NCBI GenBank assembly: GCA_021613335.1
Contig: JAJTWR010000021.1
Coordinates: forward strand, 2,996,001-3,060,000
Direction: 5' to 3'
Length of the DNA stretch: 64,000 bases
Source: Whitmania pigra
Taxonomy: Eukaryota > Annelida > Clitellata > Hirudinida > Haemopidae
Notes under the pieces: generated by a model
Databases searched by the model: none
Told to the model about the DNA's origin: nothing
The model's input: the letters and a program-made list of their open reading frames with translations, nothing else
Part shown: positions 24,280 through 39,700 of the stretch, in pieces
Numbering within the stretch: the stretch's first letter is position 1
How the letters are laid out: every line of letters begins with the position of its first letter
Translations under genes and position numbers: made by a program

Positions 24280-27200
24280 GTATGTTCTCATCACTTGGAA
24301 GCCACCAGGATCAACAGGGCAAAGATCGCTGCAGGCGGGGACAAGAAACCGAGTAAGCGAAAAGAGTTGTTGCTTTAGAAGAATTTTAGTAGCGCTCACC
24401 TCCGAATGATGCTGATCGTCTCAAAATGAATGGAATGGATAGATAAATGAAGTTGATGGATTTCAAGTGAAATGCTTTCAGATCCATCATTAAAATTGAA
24501 TAAGAGATAATTAAACAAGTTAATGTCACTCATGTATGTAGGTTACATTATTTAACTTTTCACAAATTTCTTTGGCAAGTTTATTATTAGTGTTCTAAAA
24601 AAATTTTAATTTACTTCATAAATATTTGTGTATCCTAAATAATTATGTAGTTATTTAATTATAAATTAATCTAAAAATAACAATTAGTACTTAATAATGT
24701 AATAACTATATGTAATTATACAATTGGTAAATATCAAAACAACATTATAAAATTATTTACTATGAATGGCCAAAGACACACCATGACTCTCTAGAAGACT
24801 ATAGCCACCTTCGTCCACTTGAGAAGTCAAATTAATGAAGAGAGGCTGTCACCACCTTAAAAGCAATCCCCAACCTCAATCTCCTATTCTTGATGGAATC
24901 CCAGAATCGGAGAGGAGTTTCGAATAATGAAACATTCGATTGCAATCCTACGCTGTTCAGTCGAGCGGAACTGAGCGAGACCAGTTCGATTCTCATAAAG
25001 TCACTCATGCATGTAACCATCCGGTTGATGCCAACCAAGTTCCTGATGGAGTTAGAACTTTGCCATATTTTTTCGGGACTTAGGTGCGGCTGTAAACGTG
25101 AAAGTTGTTTATCTTTTCTCGGCTTTCAAAAAGAAACAAACGCCTGGTTAGACGTGAGGCAAAGTATTAATCTTAACCGATGATTTACAAGCATCTTATA
25201 AATCCTCTAAATTCATTGTGGAAGATCATTTTCGCGTTTCCTATCCAATCCCAGCCCATTCAATCCCATTTCATCATATCCTATCATGGCCTATCATATT
25301 CTATCTTAGTCTATTATAACTTAGCCTATCTTATCTCTGAGCAACTTTTTTGTTCCAGAGGAGTCTACAAAGCAGATGAGAGAAAGACTGTCCAGCGAGA
25401 AGGAGCCTTCCATAGAGAGCGACAAATCTGGATCCGGAGTATCGTTCCGGATGCGCATCGGTACTGGAATGAAGATATCGGCGTCGTCACTGCTCCACAA
25501 TTTCAGCATGGACGATGAATGTGATATCGGAAGCATGGAAAAGGTGAGTTAAGGAAAGGATGAATGAAATATGGACGGAGTTTGTTGTCCGTTCCATGAA
25601 TATGCTAAACACCCATGAATAAACAACCATGAATATGCTAACGACCATTTTTGTCGTTATAATTTTGTGGACGTCTGAATTCGGCAGATTTTTAGCTACA
25701 AATCCTCCATTCGATTAAATGTGTTTGAAGCATTTATGTGGTTCTTTTTCGACAATTTTCTTCAAGAACAGAAACTCCACCAGATGGTGCTGCATCTCAT
25801 TCCATAATGGAGAATTGCAAAAGAAATTTAAATGTCACTTAAAAAGACATTAACAGCTCATCATCTCAAAGTGATCTTAAAAAGTGTATATTAAATTTTC
25901 GAAGATTTAAGTTTTTAAATGTTTTCCTCTTTATGTCAAACCGAACCTAGATCTTCTTGCTTAAAAAATGTTTCTTTTAAAATATAGCGCCTCAAGAGAT
26001 TTAAATTCCAAAAGTAAGTGATCGTTTAGACTGAAACTTGATGAGGACGCTAAGTTGTGGGCGTATTTTAATCTCCATCGACTTTAATTACTCTCTTAAA
26101 ATGCACGAGATAACGTGCAGGGACGTCCATATATTCTCGATCGGCCGATTTCGACCACGCGAGATTCCATCGATTTGTACGACAACGTCGACGCATTTCT
26201 CACGCAAAATATTTAATCAATTTTCAAAGATTTTAATCTCAAATTGAAGCAAGAGGCGCGAAAAATTATTATTTATGAGTGCCAGCTTGTCTTTGCGAGC
26301 TTGTGATTGCCACCCTCTTTAAGACTTACGATTTGCTGGAGGGCTAAATAATTTATAACCCGGAAAGTAAAAATGGCTACTCTTAGAGACTCAACAAAAT
26401 CTGACAGAATTTCGAATTGAGTTTTAATGAAATTGCGTGAGTCCGTATCTCCTCGTTAATTTGAATGATTTGATTTATTTTAAAAATCAACTACTTGTTG
26501 TGATTTATTTCTTCCGTTAACCATTATTAATTTAACAGATTAATCTCGATGCCTTTTAATCAATCGAACCTACAGAAATTCAAGATTTAAAGCCTGAGTC
26601 AGGTTATAAATGAAGCCAACAATAGTTCAAGGTTCAAAAGCCTCTGACTGGCCTTCATATTAAGACCGTTTCCACAATCTTTAAATTTTCCTTGAAGGAA
26701 CGCGTGTCCACGACAAAAAGCAACCACTTACTCTGTTGTGAACCCAGCGGGCATCTGAGAAGTAAAAATATATTTAAAAAAAAGATGAATTGAAATTCCT
26801 TGAGACATATTTAAAAAAATTAATTTGGAAATGCAATAATGATCTGAAAGTTTGGGAGTTTTCAACAAAAATCTTGCAAAAAATAAAGTTAATTGTTTAT
26901 TAACGTCCAGTACATAGCTAGATTTGTAGGAACGGGATTCAAATCCGTGCCGCCATCGTGAGAAGCAAAGTCTTAACCATTAGACCATGCGGGCGCAGAC
27001 GTGGACAAATTTCTTGCTAGTTTCGATTTAATTTTATATCACGATAAAGAGTTTTTAAAAAAGCCATCAGGTGAAGAGCTTCTTTCAAATCATAGACCGA
27101 AGCACGGAATCCAGTTCAATGTGATGGCACGGCCAAGCCTAGGGTACTTCGGTGAGATGATTAGGGTGAGATGGTGGTTGTTACGATCTGAATCTCCAAT

Positions 27201-28322
27201 CAATCCGAGCAACTTTTCTTTCACAAGCAGACTTCTCGGAAAGTACCCCGGAGGTAGAGAAATTTTCAGTCTTCAGTGAAGCGAGATTAATTAAGCTTAA
27301 AAGCATCCAGTTGCACGCGATCTGAAATCACGGGTTTGTGTAGAGAGTGCAATGGATGGCTGGAGTAGGGGCACGGACTGGGCTGGGGTTGAGAGTCGGT
27401 TTTCTTTAAGACTGACGAATGAAGGAATCTAAATGAGATCAGACTAAACACGATGATCACGGACAGCGATTATGTCACAAAAAAGACGAATTCTGGGTTA
27501 TATACCAAAGGTCGAATGTCGCAAAATTTAAGAGAAAAATATCTATTTCCGATGACCGAATCAGCAACGTTATAACTAATTAATGAAAATTTTAAATAAC
27601 ATTAATTATAACCAAATAGTTAACATTAATAACCATCATATTTGTATAATGTTTGTTATTAATAATATTTTTATCATCATTACTTTACAATGATTATTTT
27701 TTAAATTATTTTTTAAGTATTAAAAATAACAACATCAACAACCAATACGTTTTCGAGATGAGGATTGGAACATTTGTAAAAGGAGCACGTCTGGGACAAC
27801 ATAATTTCAATGAATCCATGTTTGAGTTGAGAACGCTTAGCGACCAAACTCAGTTTGCCAGATTTCGTTTCCCAGTTCATCCTCCTTGGGAAGCGAAACT
27901 CTACAGGAAAGGTCAAAGGACGAGAACGTGACCGACGGTTTAAATCTGTTGCCCCGCAAATTAAAATCTAAAGAGCAATCTTGAAAATAGTTCCAAGTTG
28001 CACGGATTGAAGTAATTCATTGAAAAGGAGTGAGATGGATTGAAATGGAGTGAGGGAGTTCGAAATATATGAGGCCGGTATGCGAGTCAAGCAAATAATA
28101 TTCCAGTGTTATGACCCACGTCGTCGAAAATCAACCTCTAACCGCGTACTGACACATTCATTACTAAAATTAGCCGACTGATTAACTACTTATAGAAATT
28201 GGATTAATTAGATTAATAATACAAATAATAATAGTAATAATAACATTAGTAATAATAAAGTTTACAAATAATAATATCTTTGCTCATAGTATGTATGGGC
28301 TATAATTAACAACAACAGCAAC

Positions 28323-28370
<48 letters not shown>

Positions 28371-29178
28371 GCAACAGCAACAACAACAACAACAACAATA
28401 ATAATAATAATAATAAATGATACATGCATACACAATCCATTGCACTATATAATAATTAGTTATAATAAATAATATAAATAATTTAAAAAAATTGTTGCGC
28501 TAAAAGGAGTGGATTATTCCTTAAAGGTAGGATGTTGTTTGAGAAAGCAAACATCGCTTCATTGAAGTCGTTAGCGAAAGTGTTCCAACACATTTATCGA
28601 GGGAGTTGTTTGCATTGGAGCAAATGTAATAATATTATAATTTAATATTGCCATAATTTAATATTAATAGAATTAATATTAATAACATGTTATATATATT
28701 ATTAGGTCGGTCAAATGGGTCGCGTTCCTGCACACGGCAGCAATGACAGCAGTCGTAATGTTTTGTGTTCGAAACCCAACCTGCACTGCCGCAAGCGCCT
28801 TTGGAAAGGAGCGCTATATAAATGGTTACAAGAAGCGCTTTTGACGCTAAGCACATGGCGCTATACAAATTAAGTTACAATTGCAATTACAATTGCTAAT
28901 ATGATCATTATTATGACTGATAGTGCTTATAAAATGCTGAAACATTGTTGCTGTAAACAAAAAAGACTTTTCATAATACCAAATAGCTTCTTAAAGATTT
29001 GGATCTGTGCATAAATTTGTGAATGAATACAAAGGGTAATTGCACAATTATGCTTGGAAACGAAGTATATTATTAATTCTAAAATTAACAACATCAATAA
29101 TAATAATAATAATAACAACAACAACAACAACAACAACAACACAACAACAACAACAGCAACAACACCAACAACAACAAC

Positions 29179-29232
<54 letters not shown>

Positions 29233-29268
29233 CAACAACAACAACAACAACAACACAACAACAACAAC

Positions 29269-29315
<47 letters not shown>

Positions 29316-30695
29316 TAATAAATTCCAGATGCAAGCGAATATGGAGTCAAAACTCTCAGCCGGCTTCGTAAACAAAGCGGAATGGATGGATCTCATCAAT
29401 GGTTGGTTGTTTTCCATTTTTCGACGCCACGCTTTCAGAATAACAATGCCGCCAAGAGGAAGGGGGCTTGCCCGGTCAAGCTTGAAATTCTCTCCACCTT
29501 CTACATTCACTTTATCCCGCGGTAGCCCCTATGTCTTTGTACTTGCGCTAATCGTCGAAACAGCTTTACTGCGTCGTGTTCAAAACCCACACTTTATCGA
29601 CAATGGCGTCCCCGAGAATAGGCGCTTTGAAAATGAATTCAGCGCCTCTGAAGCTACGCATCTGGCGCTACAACGCGAGTTAGTATCGCCATATTAGCGT
29701 GGATGTTTGTCTCGTTTCCGTATCTCTGTATGTGAACCTTACAGCGGTATTATTAATCTAATCATTAGATTCTAATAGAATTATTGTTTATTGAAAAATG
29801 GCCGAACGAGCACTTCCAGCAACTTTTTCAGAAAATGAAACCGGTCAGTAAGCGGCTTAGGAGACAAATTTACATCAAACAGGATTATATGGATTTACTA
29901 GTTTAAGTCTGATTTAAAAAATAGAAACACGCTACTGCACTCATATTTTATTTTCCACTGATCGGAGCAGTATGTTATGCTGGCGTACTTCGGCATCAAT
30001 CTTTCTCACTTCTTGTCAAATCTGCATCCCAAACGAGCGACTCCAAAAATATCCTGGAGCGGAATTTTCAGGAAAACCTCTCAGCACGTCATTGGATTTC
30101 CGACGGAACGTCTTCACGCGTTTTCCCCATCCGATAGCAAGTTATTTTAATGGAGGACGCACAAATGTTTTTTTTTAAAGCATCAGTTGTGCGGGAGGTG
30201 TCAGAAGCGGAGAATGTCCAAAGGCGTATAAAAAGAGTTGAAGACAGAAACATTGTAAGCAAACAAGTACTTCTTTCTCATTTTAAATGTAGAACCTCGA
30301 TTTTGAGGAATGCTGGTGATGCATGTGAATCCTCAAAAAATCCGAAATTGATTTTATTTTAGAAGTAAACCAAACCGAAACGAAAGCACGGAGAACATCT
30401 CCGAAATAGGCAGAGGATTAGAATCAAAGAAGGTGCGATAAATTTCGGCGTCCGTGTGATTCCGCGAACGTGACTGTAAGAGGAAGAAGAGCCATCAATC
30501 GGATTCAATTATCCGCTACAAGTGATGTAGTGGGTGTCGATCGCCTCAAACGCAAATTCAACTCACACTCAGAAGTCCATCCATTCAGAGAATGTAAATG
30601 AATCTCGATGGCAAGCATAGACGTTACAAATGGTGGTTTCATTTCATTGACGCTTTGCGGACAGACACTGAGAGTTATCAATTATTAGTTTCATC

Positions 30696-30737
<42 letters not shown>

Positions 30738-33700
30738 GTTATTAATATTTAAGAGCTCATGTTCTGGCACAGTTTTCAAAATCTGGCAGTGGCTGAATTT
30801 CGGCTATTATTATTATCATAATTATTGTTAAAATTATTATAATTATCCTAATTTCAGCCATCAACCTTTGCTGAGATGAGTGATAAAAACATGTCTGGCT
30901 TTGTATTGCGATAAAACCTTTAAACTTCCCTCAATTTGTCTTTTCTGCCAAGACGTCCTCCTTAATCTGCCTCAGATGGTACGTGACCTCAAGAGTTATC
31001 AGTAGGAGAAATCCCTCTCCATCTCAGCCGTCTCCAGTCCATCTGCCCATCCCCTGACGTGATTGGACGAAACATTTTCAATTAACCTCTATGCTACACC
31101 AGACAATTCCTGGTTTGGGATTAGCCTCATTGCCGAATAAGTTGACTTAAAGTCGAGTTCATCTTCCCAAGACGAGGAAAAGCGATTCGGGTTACTCAGA
31201 AGCAGTCAAAAGGCAGTTTCGTTTTTTTGTAAATTTGGCCAATTAATTCTTTTCGCCACCTGTAGAATCGTTTCATGTATCTCCTAGGTGCGTGCCTGGC
31301 GCTCTCCGCGTTCAAAAGAATCGATGTTCGTATTCTTGGTGTTGCACGTGCATGTGATCCAAGATGTTTTTGTCAGTTATAATTTTTTATTTATTGTTTT
31401 TCGTTGATTGCTCGGAATATTTTAAAAAATATGACACGCTCAAAAATATTCAATAAATGAGTCGAATGCAAATTCCAAATGTAATCTCACAAAGATCTCT
31501 CCTACCAATGCAATTGATCATAATATTATTAAAAAATATTACAACCATATTATTACCGTTATATCGTTACAATAAAGTGTGTATCAATAATATTACAGCT
31601 GTAACAATGTTATTATAAATGTATTTTTGGAAGATAATATTATTATACAATAAAATCAATTAGACCTTTCATTCATAATACAAAAGATGCACTTCCACGA
31701 TGGATGAGTGAATGAATGCATGCATGCATGAATGAATGAATGCACTTCCGTTGTTATACAAGCAAGACATGTCTTCGATCGCGATTTTCCCATCAATCAG
31801 ATGGCACACTCGGTGAGGACATGGAAAATAGTATCCAGACGCTCAGCTACCTGGCCAGGAACCCAGAATGCCTGCCGACAATAATCACTGGACTAACGTC
31901 ATGTCTCAGGACCCTGCTCACCTCTGCCGCGTACTTGAAGGCACTCAAAATGGAACAGTTTTTCGTGCAACTTCTCGATCAGATCACGAAGGTGAGTTGA
32001 TGATATTATAAATATGATATTATAAATAATGTCATTAATGTTATTAATTATTATTATTATTATATTAATATATTATATTATATCATTATTAATTATTATT
32101 ATTATATTATTATATTGTTATTAATATTATAACGCTGTGAATATTAATAATAACGTCACAACTATTATTAATAATTAATTAATGTCATTGATGTTATTAT
32201 TGTATTTGGTAATAACTTGATCGATGAAACCTTATTATATTTATTATAAAATAATTATTAGCAATGGTTATAAAAATAACTATATAATAATCATGATTAG
32301 GACAAAAACGACGACTTTCAACGACGATGGCAGCTCGTGTTTAAATCTTTTTCTACAACAAATTTAAATCAAATTAAATAAAGATTTTTTTTCATGAAAA
32401 AATGAAGGAAAGTATTGTTTTACGCCGTTGTCGTCGTTGTGTTGAGTTGTTGTGCTGTTAGTGAATCGATGTCGGCAGAGTATGGAAAGATCCCATCAGC
32501 GTTAATAACAACGATAATGACAGCGACGATGGCGATGACGACGTCGACGATGATGAAGATGAGGAAGACAATAATATGATGAGGGCGATGATGACGCCGA
32601 CGACGATCGATCCATCCCAAAATACAAATCATCCTTTGCCAGATCCAACACACTACTTCATTCCACCACATGCTCTGGCCATAAAAAGTATTCAAAATTC
32701 CAGTCATAATATTTTCTCAGCCGAATCTATCTTCTTATAAACTCGTGTTCAAATACTTCGTTATTAATTCGCCATCATTTCTCTGACATCTCATTCACTC
32801 TCCGTCCACAAATAATAGACCCATAGTCACAATTCAACGGTTTTTTAAATATGGTATGGTTTGTCCAGAGAGCGAGATACTAATCCCTTAGGATCAACCC
32901 TTGAGAGGGCATAATTTTGTTTTTTATATGCTATATTATTTATTTCTTGTTCTGCACAATAAAGGAGAAAAGAAATCATGAGACGATGGTTGCGATCTCA
33001 TGGTGATGATATTTTATTGTCATGCGAAGCATTTGCTTCTGACCGACGACATGCTACTTATCTTTTCTCGTCTTTGCCGTGCAAATAATTCAAAAAACTA
33101 ATCTCAGTATAAAAACATTCATCCAAATCCTAATTTAAAAATCACTTAATCTCCTGCTTTTTGTTATTGTTTAAGCACGTTTCTCTCCATCTAAAATATT
33201 CTCTTAAAAACTTCCACCTCATACCTGAGGCACGCACTTTCCGTTGTCGCGACGAGAAATGTTTCAGCCATCTTCGGCAAACAATTCCAATACTCATTAG
33301 GAATACTTTATCGAACGTCCAGGATGGAAAACGAAGCCCAACCACCTGCTATCACTATCGCTACATCACCGTTTCTTCAGCACAAAAATACTTTAAAAAA
33401 AAACAAACTTAATTATAGGACAGGGTTAAAAATTGTTTTCCGAAAATTTGCCGGAAAAATTAAAAGCCCTTCAAACTTCAAAGTGAGGGGTCCTCAGAGA
33501 TGTTTCTGTTGTCCCATTTTTTCATCACACGCCGACGTCAAATGATTTTTAGATGCTCTTTTTCCATTTTTTTTTGAATTGATATTGGAATCCCACGGGT
33601 ATAATGACAGGATTAGAGTGAAAGCAAGGACAGCGTTAGGGTTAGGATTGCTTTTACGGTTAAGGAAAAAATTAAAAAAAAAGAATTGATTCCGAACCGC

Positions 33701-36700
33701 GTTTTCCCTAGGATGTAATTTGTTTTCCTTAATGAATAATGAGATTCGAAAAAAAATGCGACTAAAGAAGAAAGCCATTAGGAGGTGGTCTCACGCTAAA
33801 ATATTTCACGTCATGAAGAGATCTCATTCGACTGTTATTAGGCCGCTGTCCGTCTAACTGAGGGAGGCATACGAACCGACAGAGAAACTTGGACAAAGCA
33901 GATGATAGAGTGATAGAATACAAACCAAAAACCAATGTTTCTTTTATTCTAGCTACGCTTGGAGACTAATAGAGAATAATTGGTCTTTTCTTTTTCCTCT
34001 CCAAGACAAGCCAAGACGAGCTGCTTAATGGACCCCACTGGAGTCGACTCATCGTGAGATCGTATCTGACGAGACTGATGCGCGCCATGGTCGATGTTCT
34101 TCCAGAATTACAAGAGCCTTCGACGAAGTTCACAGTTCTCTGCATTCTGAACAACATCATCGACATCACCAACCTATACGGAGATATCGAAAATCCCGCC
34201 GAGGTGGCAAAAGACCTGGCGTCGATCAAGGAGAAATTCAATTCCGAAGCTCTCGCGAGAAAAGCCAACGCGACAGAAAGAAGGGAGACCGGTTGTGAAG
34301 TGCCGAATAAGTTTGGCACCGGATGTTCTAAAGAGGCAACGGCGGAGTTGTCTAGGAGCGTAAAAAACCAAAAAGATGCAGCTGGAAAACCGTCTTTTCC
34401 ATTTACTCCTGGCTCGAGGATATCGCTGTTTAAATCGGATCACCAGAAGCGAAACCGAATGCTGGCGAAATCCCGAGTGAGCAGCATCGAACAATCCTTT
34501 TCTATCGACGAACCCTCCACGATCTCAAATCTTCTGTCAGGTACAGACCAAGACAGACAACAGTCGATAGCCTCTCCTGGTCAACAGATGGGTGATCTCG
34601 CCGGCAAGAGGCCGTCCAGATTGCCGTTTTTTCGCCGACAAAAATCGTTCAACTCAGAAAATTCCCCAACGACCAGCAAAGACGCATCAGTGCCCGCCTC
34701 CAACTCACACTTGATTCAGAAAACCGCTCTCGTTGACGAGGCCGAGATTTTTCCGACGACTGCAAAATCTGGCAAAGGCCTGGACGCGACTCCCCTACCT
34801 TATCAGAGCAGTGCCAAAGCTTCCTCACCTCAATACAGCTTCGACAAAAACTCGGATAGAGATTACTGTTTCCATAACGAACCGCCAAATCTAGGTCTGT
34901 TTCTATAAACAACGCAATCGCCGATGTAGCCCATGCAGATGAGAGATTAAATTTTTCAGACAAAAGCCTTTTTGAGACTCCATTAGACGTCCTCCTCTTC
35001 AGCGATCCAGAACCCGTGCTCAACCTGACGATTGAGTCAATAGCCAAGCACAAAGAAGTGACCATAGGATCCAGACACAAGTCAGTCACATTGTCGCTGA
35101 AATCATCTTTTTTTGAAATTCAATTAACTTTGAAGAGCTCTTTTGAAAAGCAATTTCACACCTGAACGTTGAAAACCTTCGTCAATTATTCAAGGTGCCT
35201 GCCCAGCGTCAGGTGGAGGAAATGCACGCACCATTGTCTGCAGATTCTCAGTGCCAGGCTCTTTGCCGTCATGTGTCACGGGAGTAAGACATGCAAGCAG
35301 ATCATCAACGGGAGCCTAATCAGGAATCTGGTGGACGCTCTTGATCCCAACTACGACCCGGTGAGAGCCTTTGGGGATGGTGGGTGTGGCTATAGTTCGA
35401 AAAGTAAAGTTCAGATTAGGATGGTTAATTTTTTTTCCTAAATATCATCTGACATGTTTTGAACTGCTGCGCAGCATCTCTTGTGCCTCCTTCTACAAGC
35501 GATCGCTTGCATGGCCATGGATCCGGCGAATCACGAGAACCTGATAGAGGCAGACATTCCGGACACGCTCATCCAGTTCCTGCTGCCGTCTGACGAGTGG
35601 TACTACACCAACCACAGTACAAAGTACGCTCGTTACGTCAAGTACCACGCGGCCAGAGTTCTCGTTTACCTCGGCCTCTTCCATAGAATCGGTGGTCGGG
35701 TCGATCTCTTCGACACGAAATGTAGGCAAAATTGTTTGTCTGGATGGTTGGTTTGCTCTCCGAAAAATTGTTTTACAATTTCTTATATCTTAAACGATTG
35801 AAATAAGCAGCTTACAAAATACATTTTAAGAAATTTATTCATTCTATCTTGACAAACTAAACAATCTAAAACAAATCTAACAAAACTAAATTGTCCATAT
35901 CAGACTTCGATTTAGCTATTTTCGGCTTCCTACGAGAAACCAGTCCAGAAGATGCATTCATTTTTCAAATGGCACTCGGACAATCAGTATGGAAGTGCTC
36001 GCCGGTTCAAATTTACGCGGGTTCTCTGGAGGGCCTCATTTTGGAAATTATGAGAGTGAGGAGTTCATTCGTTATGTTGAAATTCGCCGGGGTTTCTCGA
36101 CTGGAAATTGACTTTTTAGAAAGCATTTTTGCAATCAACATCTTATTTTTCTAACTATGCAGGAAATTGAAGCCGAACTGAAGGGCGACGACTACTTTGA
36201 CATCACAAACAACATAACTGTCACATTCGAACCGTGCAGTCCGAAATCATCTAACAGCAGAACTAATTCCAGCATCGCTCCGTACAGCGGCCAGTCGAAA
36301 AACGAGAATAAAATCCACACGGTGGACGACGTGCAGATAACGCAAGATGCGCAGTCCGGAGACGTGAGCACTTTAAACGGCGTCTGTGACGGACTGTTCA
36401 GAGACTATTTTTTCAAAACGTTCACGTGTTCCGTGCATCCGGTCATAATTCTACGACTGCTCTGCCACAAAATGTTTGGCAGCATGGTCAAAAAAAAGTC
36501 AGCAGCCATTCCATCTAAGCAACGTCACCAGGGTACCATACTCGAAGAAGATGGTCACAGCTCCCCAGTAACGTCCAATCTATTGGAAAATGAAACATTC
36601 CGCGTGGACGAAACCTCCATGGCGACTCTAACTTCGGAAAAAATTCATCTTCCGGCTAGTCGCAAAAATTCCATGAGATCGGCATCAACACGAGCTCTTC

Positions 36701-39700
36701 ACGTACAGATATCCGAACCAGCAGATAACCAGCCTCTGGCTAAAAGATCCGACAACAGACTCTGCCCGGACGCCACGGGACGAATATCCTCGCCAAATAT
36801 GGGCTCTCGGCATTCTTTTGTTCTCTTTTCCAACATCTTTTCAAACCTGGAGGAGGGCGCGCTGAAAAGAAGAAAGTCAAAAACACGTAGATCAGGATCC
36901 ATGGATAAACAACTCGAGAGAACCGGGTCTAGCAGGAGACGTTCCTTAAACAGCGCGCTCCGTTCCATAGGAGATATATTTATGCAGCCCCTCGACACGG
37001 CACAGATTACCCCCGGTTTTCTCTCGCCTCCTGTCGTCCGGGGAAACTCAATTTCCACTTGTCAGATAAGTAAAGTGAATGTCGACGATAGAAACGAAAG
37101 CGAAAGGCATTCCAGGAAACAAAGCAAGAGGTTTTTCCACTTTTCGGAAACGAAGAAACGATCCCGCTCCCAAGGATGTATCGATCCTTTCAATGACGAT
37201 TACTTTTCATCCTTGCAGAAACAAAAACCTCAGCATCAGCAGACGACATCTAGCAAGAACAATAAAGATTCGGAGCTGAAAAATTTCCAAAGGGAACTGA
37301 TCAACCTGCCCGACTTTGAAATTGACACGGACACCAACAAGCTCTCCGAAAATACCCTGACCGTCAGCAAGTTCAGACGGAGAGCGTCTGCGCGTGCATC
37401 GTTTGCGGCGGGCAGCAAAGGCAGGCCGGACGACGTTCGTCAAGAATCGAAGAACCACAAGTTTAGTCTTGACGCTCCTCCGACTCACAACACCATCGTC
37501 ATCAGCTTAGCCACTCCCTCTCCGACAGGAGGTTCGCCGGTCAACTCGAATGACCACGAAAGTTCTCAGATTGCCTCAAAGGATTCCCTAAGTTGCATCT
37601 CATCTTCCTCGTTGACTGCAGGTCTTTCTGAGATGAACACAGAATCAACAAATCTCGAGACAAAGAGCGAAAGTTTGGTAGTACCTCTCCTCCATGCCCA
37701 GTTGAACATCGACCAAATGCTGCAGCCTGAGGCAGCAGCCTCTGTCGTGGATGCTCTTCAACTGCCGGGCAATGTACCTTGCAGTCCAACGTCTCCAAGC
37801 CGGCCGAGCACCCTGTTCGACAGCATGGGAGATTCCAAACGACTTCCAGGTCAAACCTCCATTCTTTTGACGGCTGACATCTACAGTCCAGGGTTTAGTC
37901 TTCAAGTTCCGCCGAGTCCCGGTTCGAACGTCTCGTCAAACCACCGGTGTATCATGAAATTTATCGAGTACTGGGCTGAGTTGAGTCCGGCAGATTTCCG
38001 TTGCTGCGTTTCTATGGAGAGTGAGATAATGAAATTCGTCGAAATGACCTCGGCCCTGGGTCTGGAATACATCACGTGGGCGAAGAAGATCTCCAGCTTA
38101 TTGGGCCTGAGCAGCGACGTGAGTTGCATGTTTTCCACCCAGTTTTCCATTATTTATGAGAAAATTTCCAGCCGAGAATATTTTTCGAAATGAAACAGAG
38201 CGAAAAAAGCGGAGTCTTCAAGAGCAAAGATCAGGAAAACAATGAAACCATTAAAATGGATTATCTAAGGGTGAGCTGTAGTGAACGATACATCCATTGT
38301 ATGCTTGAAAAATAAAAGAAAAAAAACCAATCTATAAAACAAATTAAATTTTAAAAAGAACTAATCTTCCAGTTGAGCCAACAAATCACATCTGGGGAGT
38401 TGAAGTGCACAGCGGAAGAGGCAGCCATCTTGGCATCCATTCAGATCCACCTAAACGAGATTGATGACCGTGAACACGAAATCATACCGGCCGTGTTCGT
38501 GACCAGCGAAGACAAGGAAAGCGACTGCTTGCTCATGACGGGCACGGCAGAAAAGTGTATCACGGTCAAGTACAAAAACGTCAACCATCAGCAGCAACAG
38601 AGCCAGTTCAAACAGAATCAGCATCGTAGCACCGTCAAAGGTTCCAGTCACTTGAAGCGCAAGCAGTCCTGCCCCACTAAGGTCCACCTCTACCAGTCGG
38701 TTAGCGCGTTTCAGATGAGGGGCAGGCGCAGACGATTCGCCGAACTCAGCGACGCTTGGGAGAGACTCACAAACAGATGTCGAAAGAGACTGACCATTGC
38801 TTCGTGTTCAGGAGTAAAACTCTGTTCGAACAAAAGATGGTGGTTTTCATCAGACAACAATCCGAGCTTCTCGGCGTTGGGCAGGTATTCATTTTGCCCG
38901 TGTTCCATAGCTCAAGTCGACGTCGACGAATGCTTGCCGCCCAATTATCGGGGTCTGAAATATATGTATGCCCTCGTGGAGGTGAGTGTCGCGACGCTGG
39001 CATAACAATTTCATTAAGCGCTTCTTTTCTCCCGACTAATGCATCAGAATTATTTCAAATGCAGGACAAGCAGACGAAACTCTGGCATTCAACATATTAC
39101 GACAAGGAGCTGAGCCTCATGCAGCTCTATGTAAAAATCTGCCGCAATCTGCCCAGTTATGGCTGCTCTCTTTTCTCGGTCGAAGTCGTGGAATCACGAA
39201 AATGTCCGACGTTGTTTAAGGTGAGAAGTCATGCTTGACAAAGACTTGACCTGGACATTTGTTCGATGCTTTCGATATCTAACGGAAAGTGATTAACGCT
39301 CAGAATTCCTCTCTGCTCTGCGTGGGAACCTCAAAGATTGTTCTCTTGAACGGGACAACGTCCGAGGAGATGGCCAGCCACCAAATCTACGACCTCCACA
39401 ACTGGACAGTAGGAGTTGACAAAATTAAAAACGCCATGGTCTTGGAATTCAGGGGCTCAAAATCCTGGGTGCTCAAGATGGACCTCACGTCCATTAAGTG
39501 CGTGTCCAACCTACTCTGGAGTCACTCGGGCTCGGCCACCCGCTACAATGCCGACCGCTATGGACTACCTCTCAACGTTTTCGACTTTTCAGGTTTTATA
39601 AAAAGGGTTTTTATTCTTTCCAAGATTTGTCGTGCTTTATGTTTTTTGTGGCTTGTTGTTTAATAACGAGTTAACGAGCTAACGAGTTAATTAGTGATTC

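Larger units (their letters stand above)
24280..28310. other. PLC introns 1 and 2 (5' part)
   Basis: Intronic sequence on both sides of exon 2 (25361-25543). Apart from the SINE head at 26925 I recognise nothing. A short run of TATCC-type repeats lies at 25235-25330. Confidence 0.45.

Noticed and set aside
26925..26999. Functional tRNA gene on the minus strand
   Set aside because: A and B boxes are present but no acceptor stem closes; it matches a dispersed SINE.
28927..29510. Overlapping open frames on both strands with Val, Cys, Leu, Asn, Gln and Thr runs
   Set aside because: Translation of the AAC/AAT microsatellite in all frames. Only the short segment 29329-29401 is kept, as an exon.
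33630..33660. Telomere-like TTAGGG units
   Set aside because: Only two or three degenerate units, no array.
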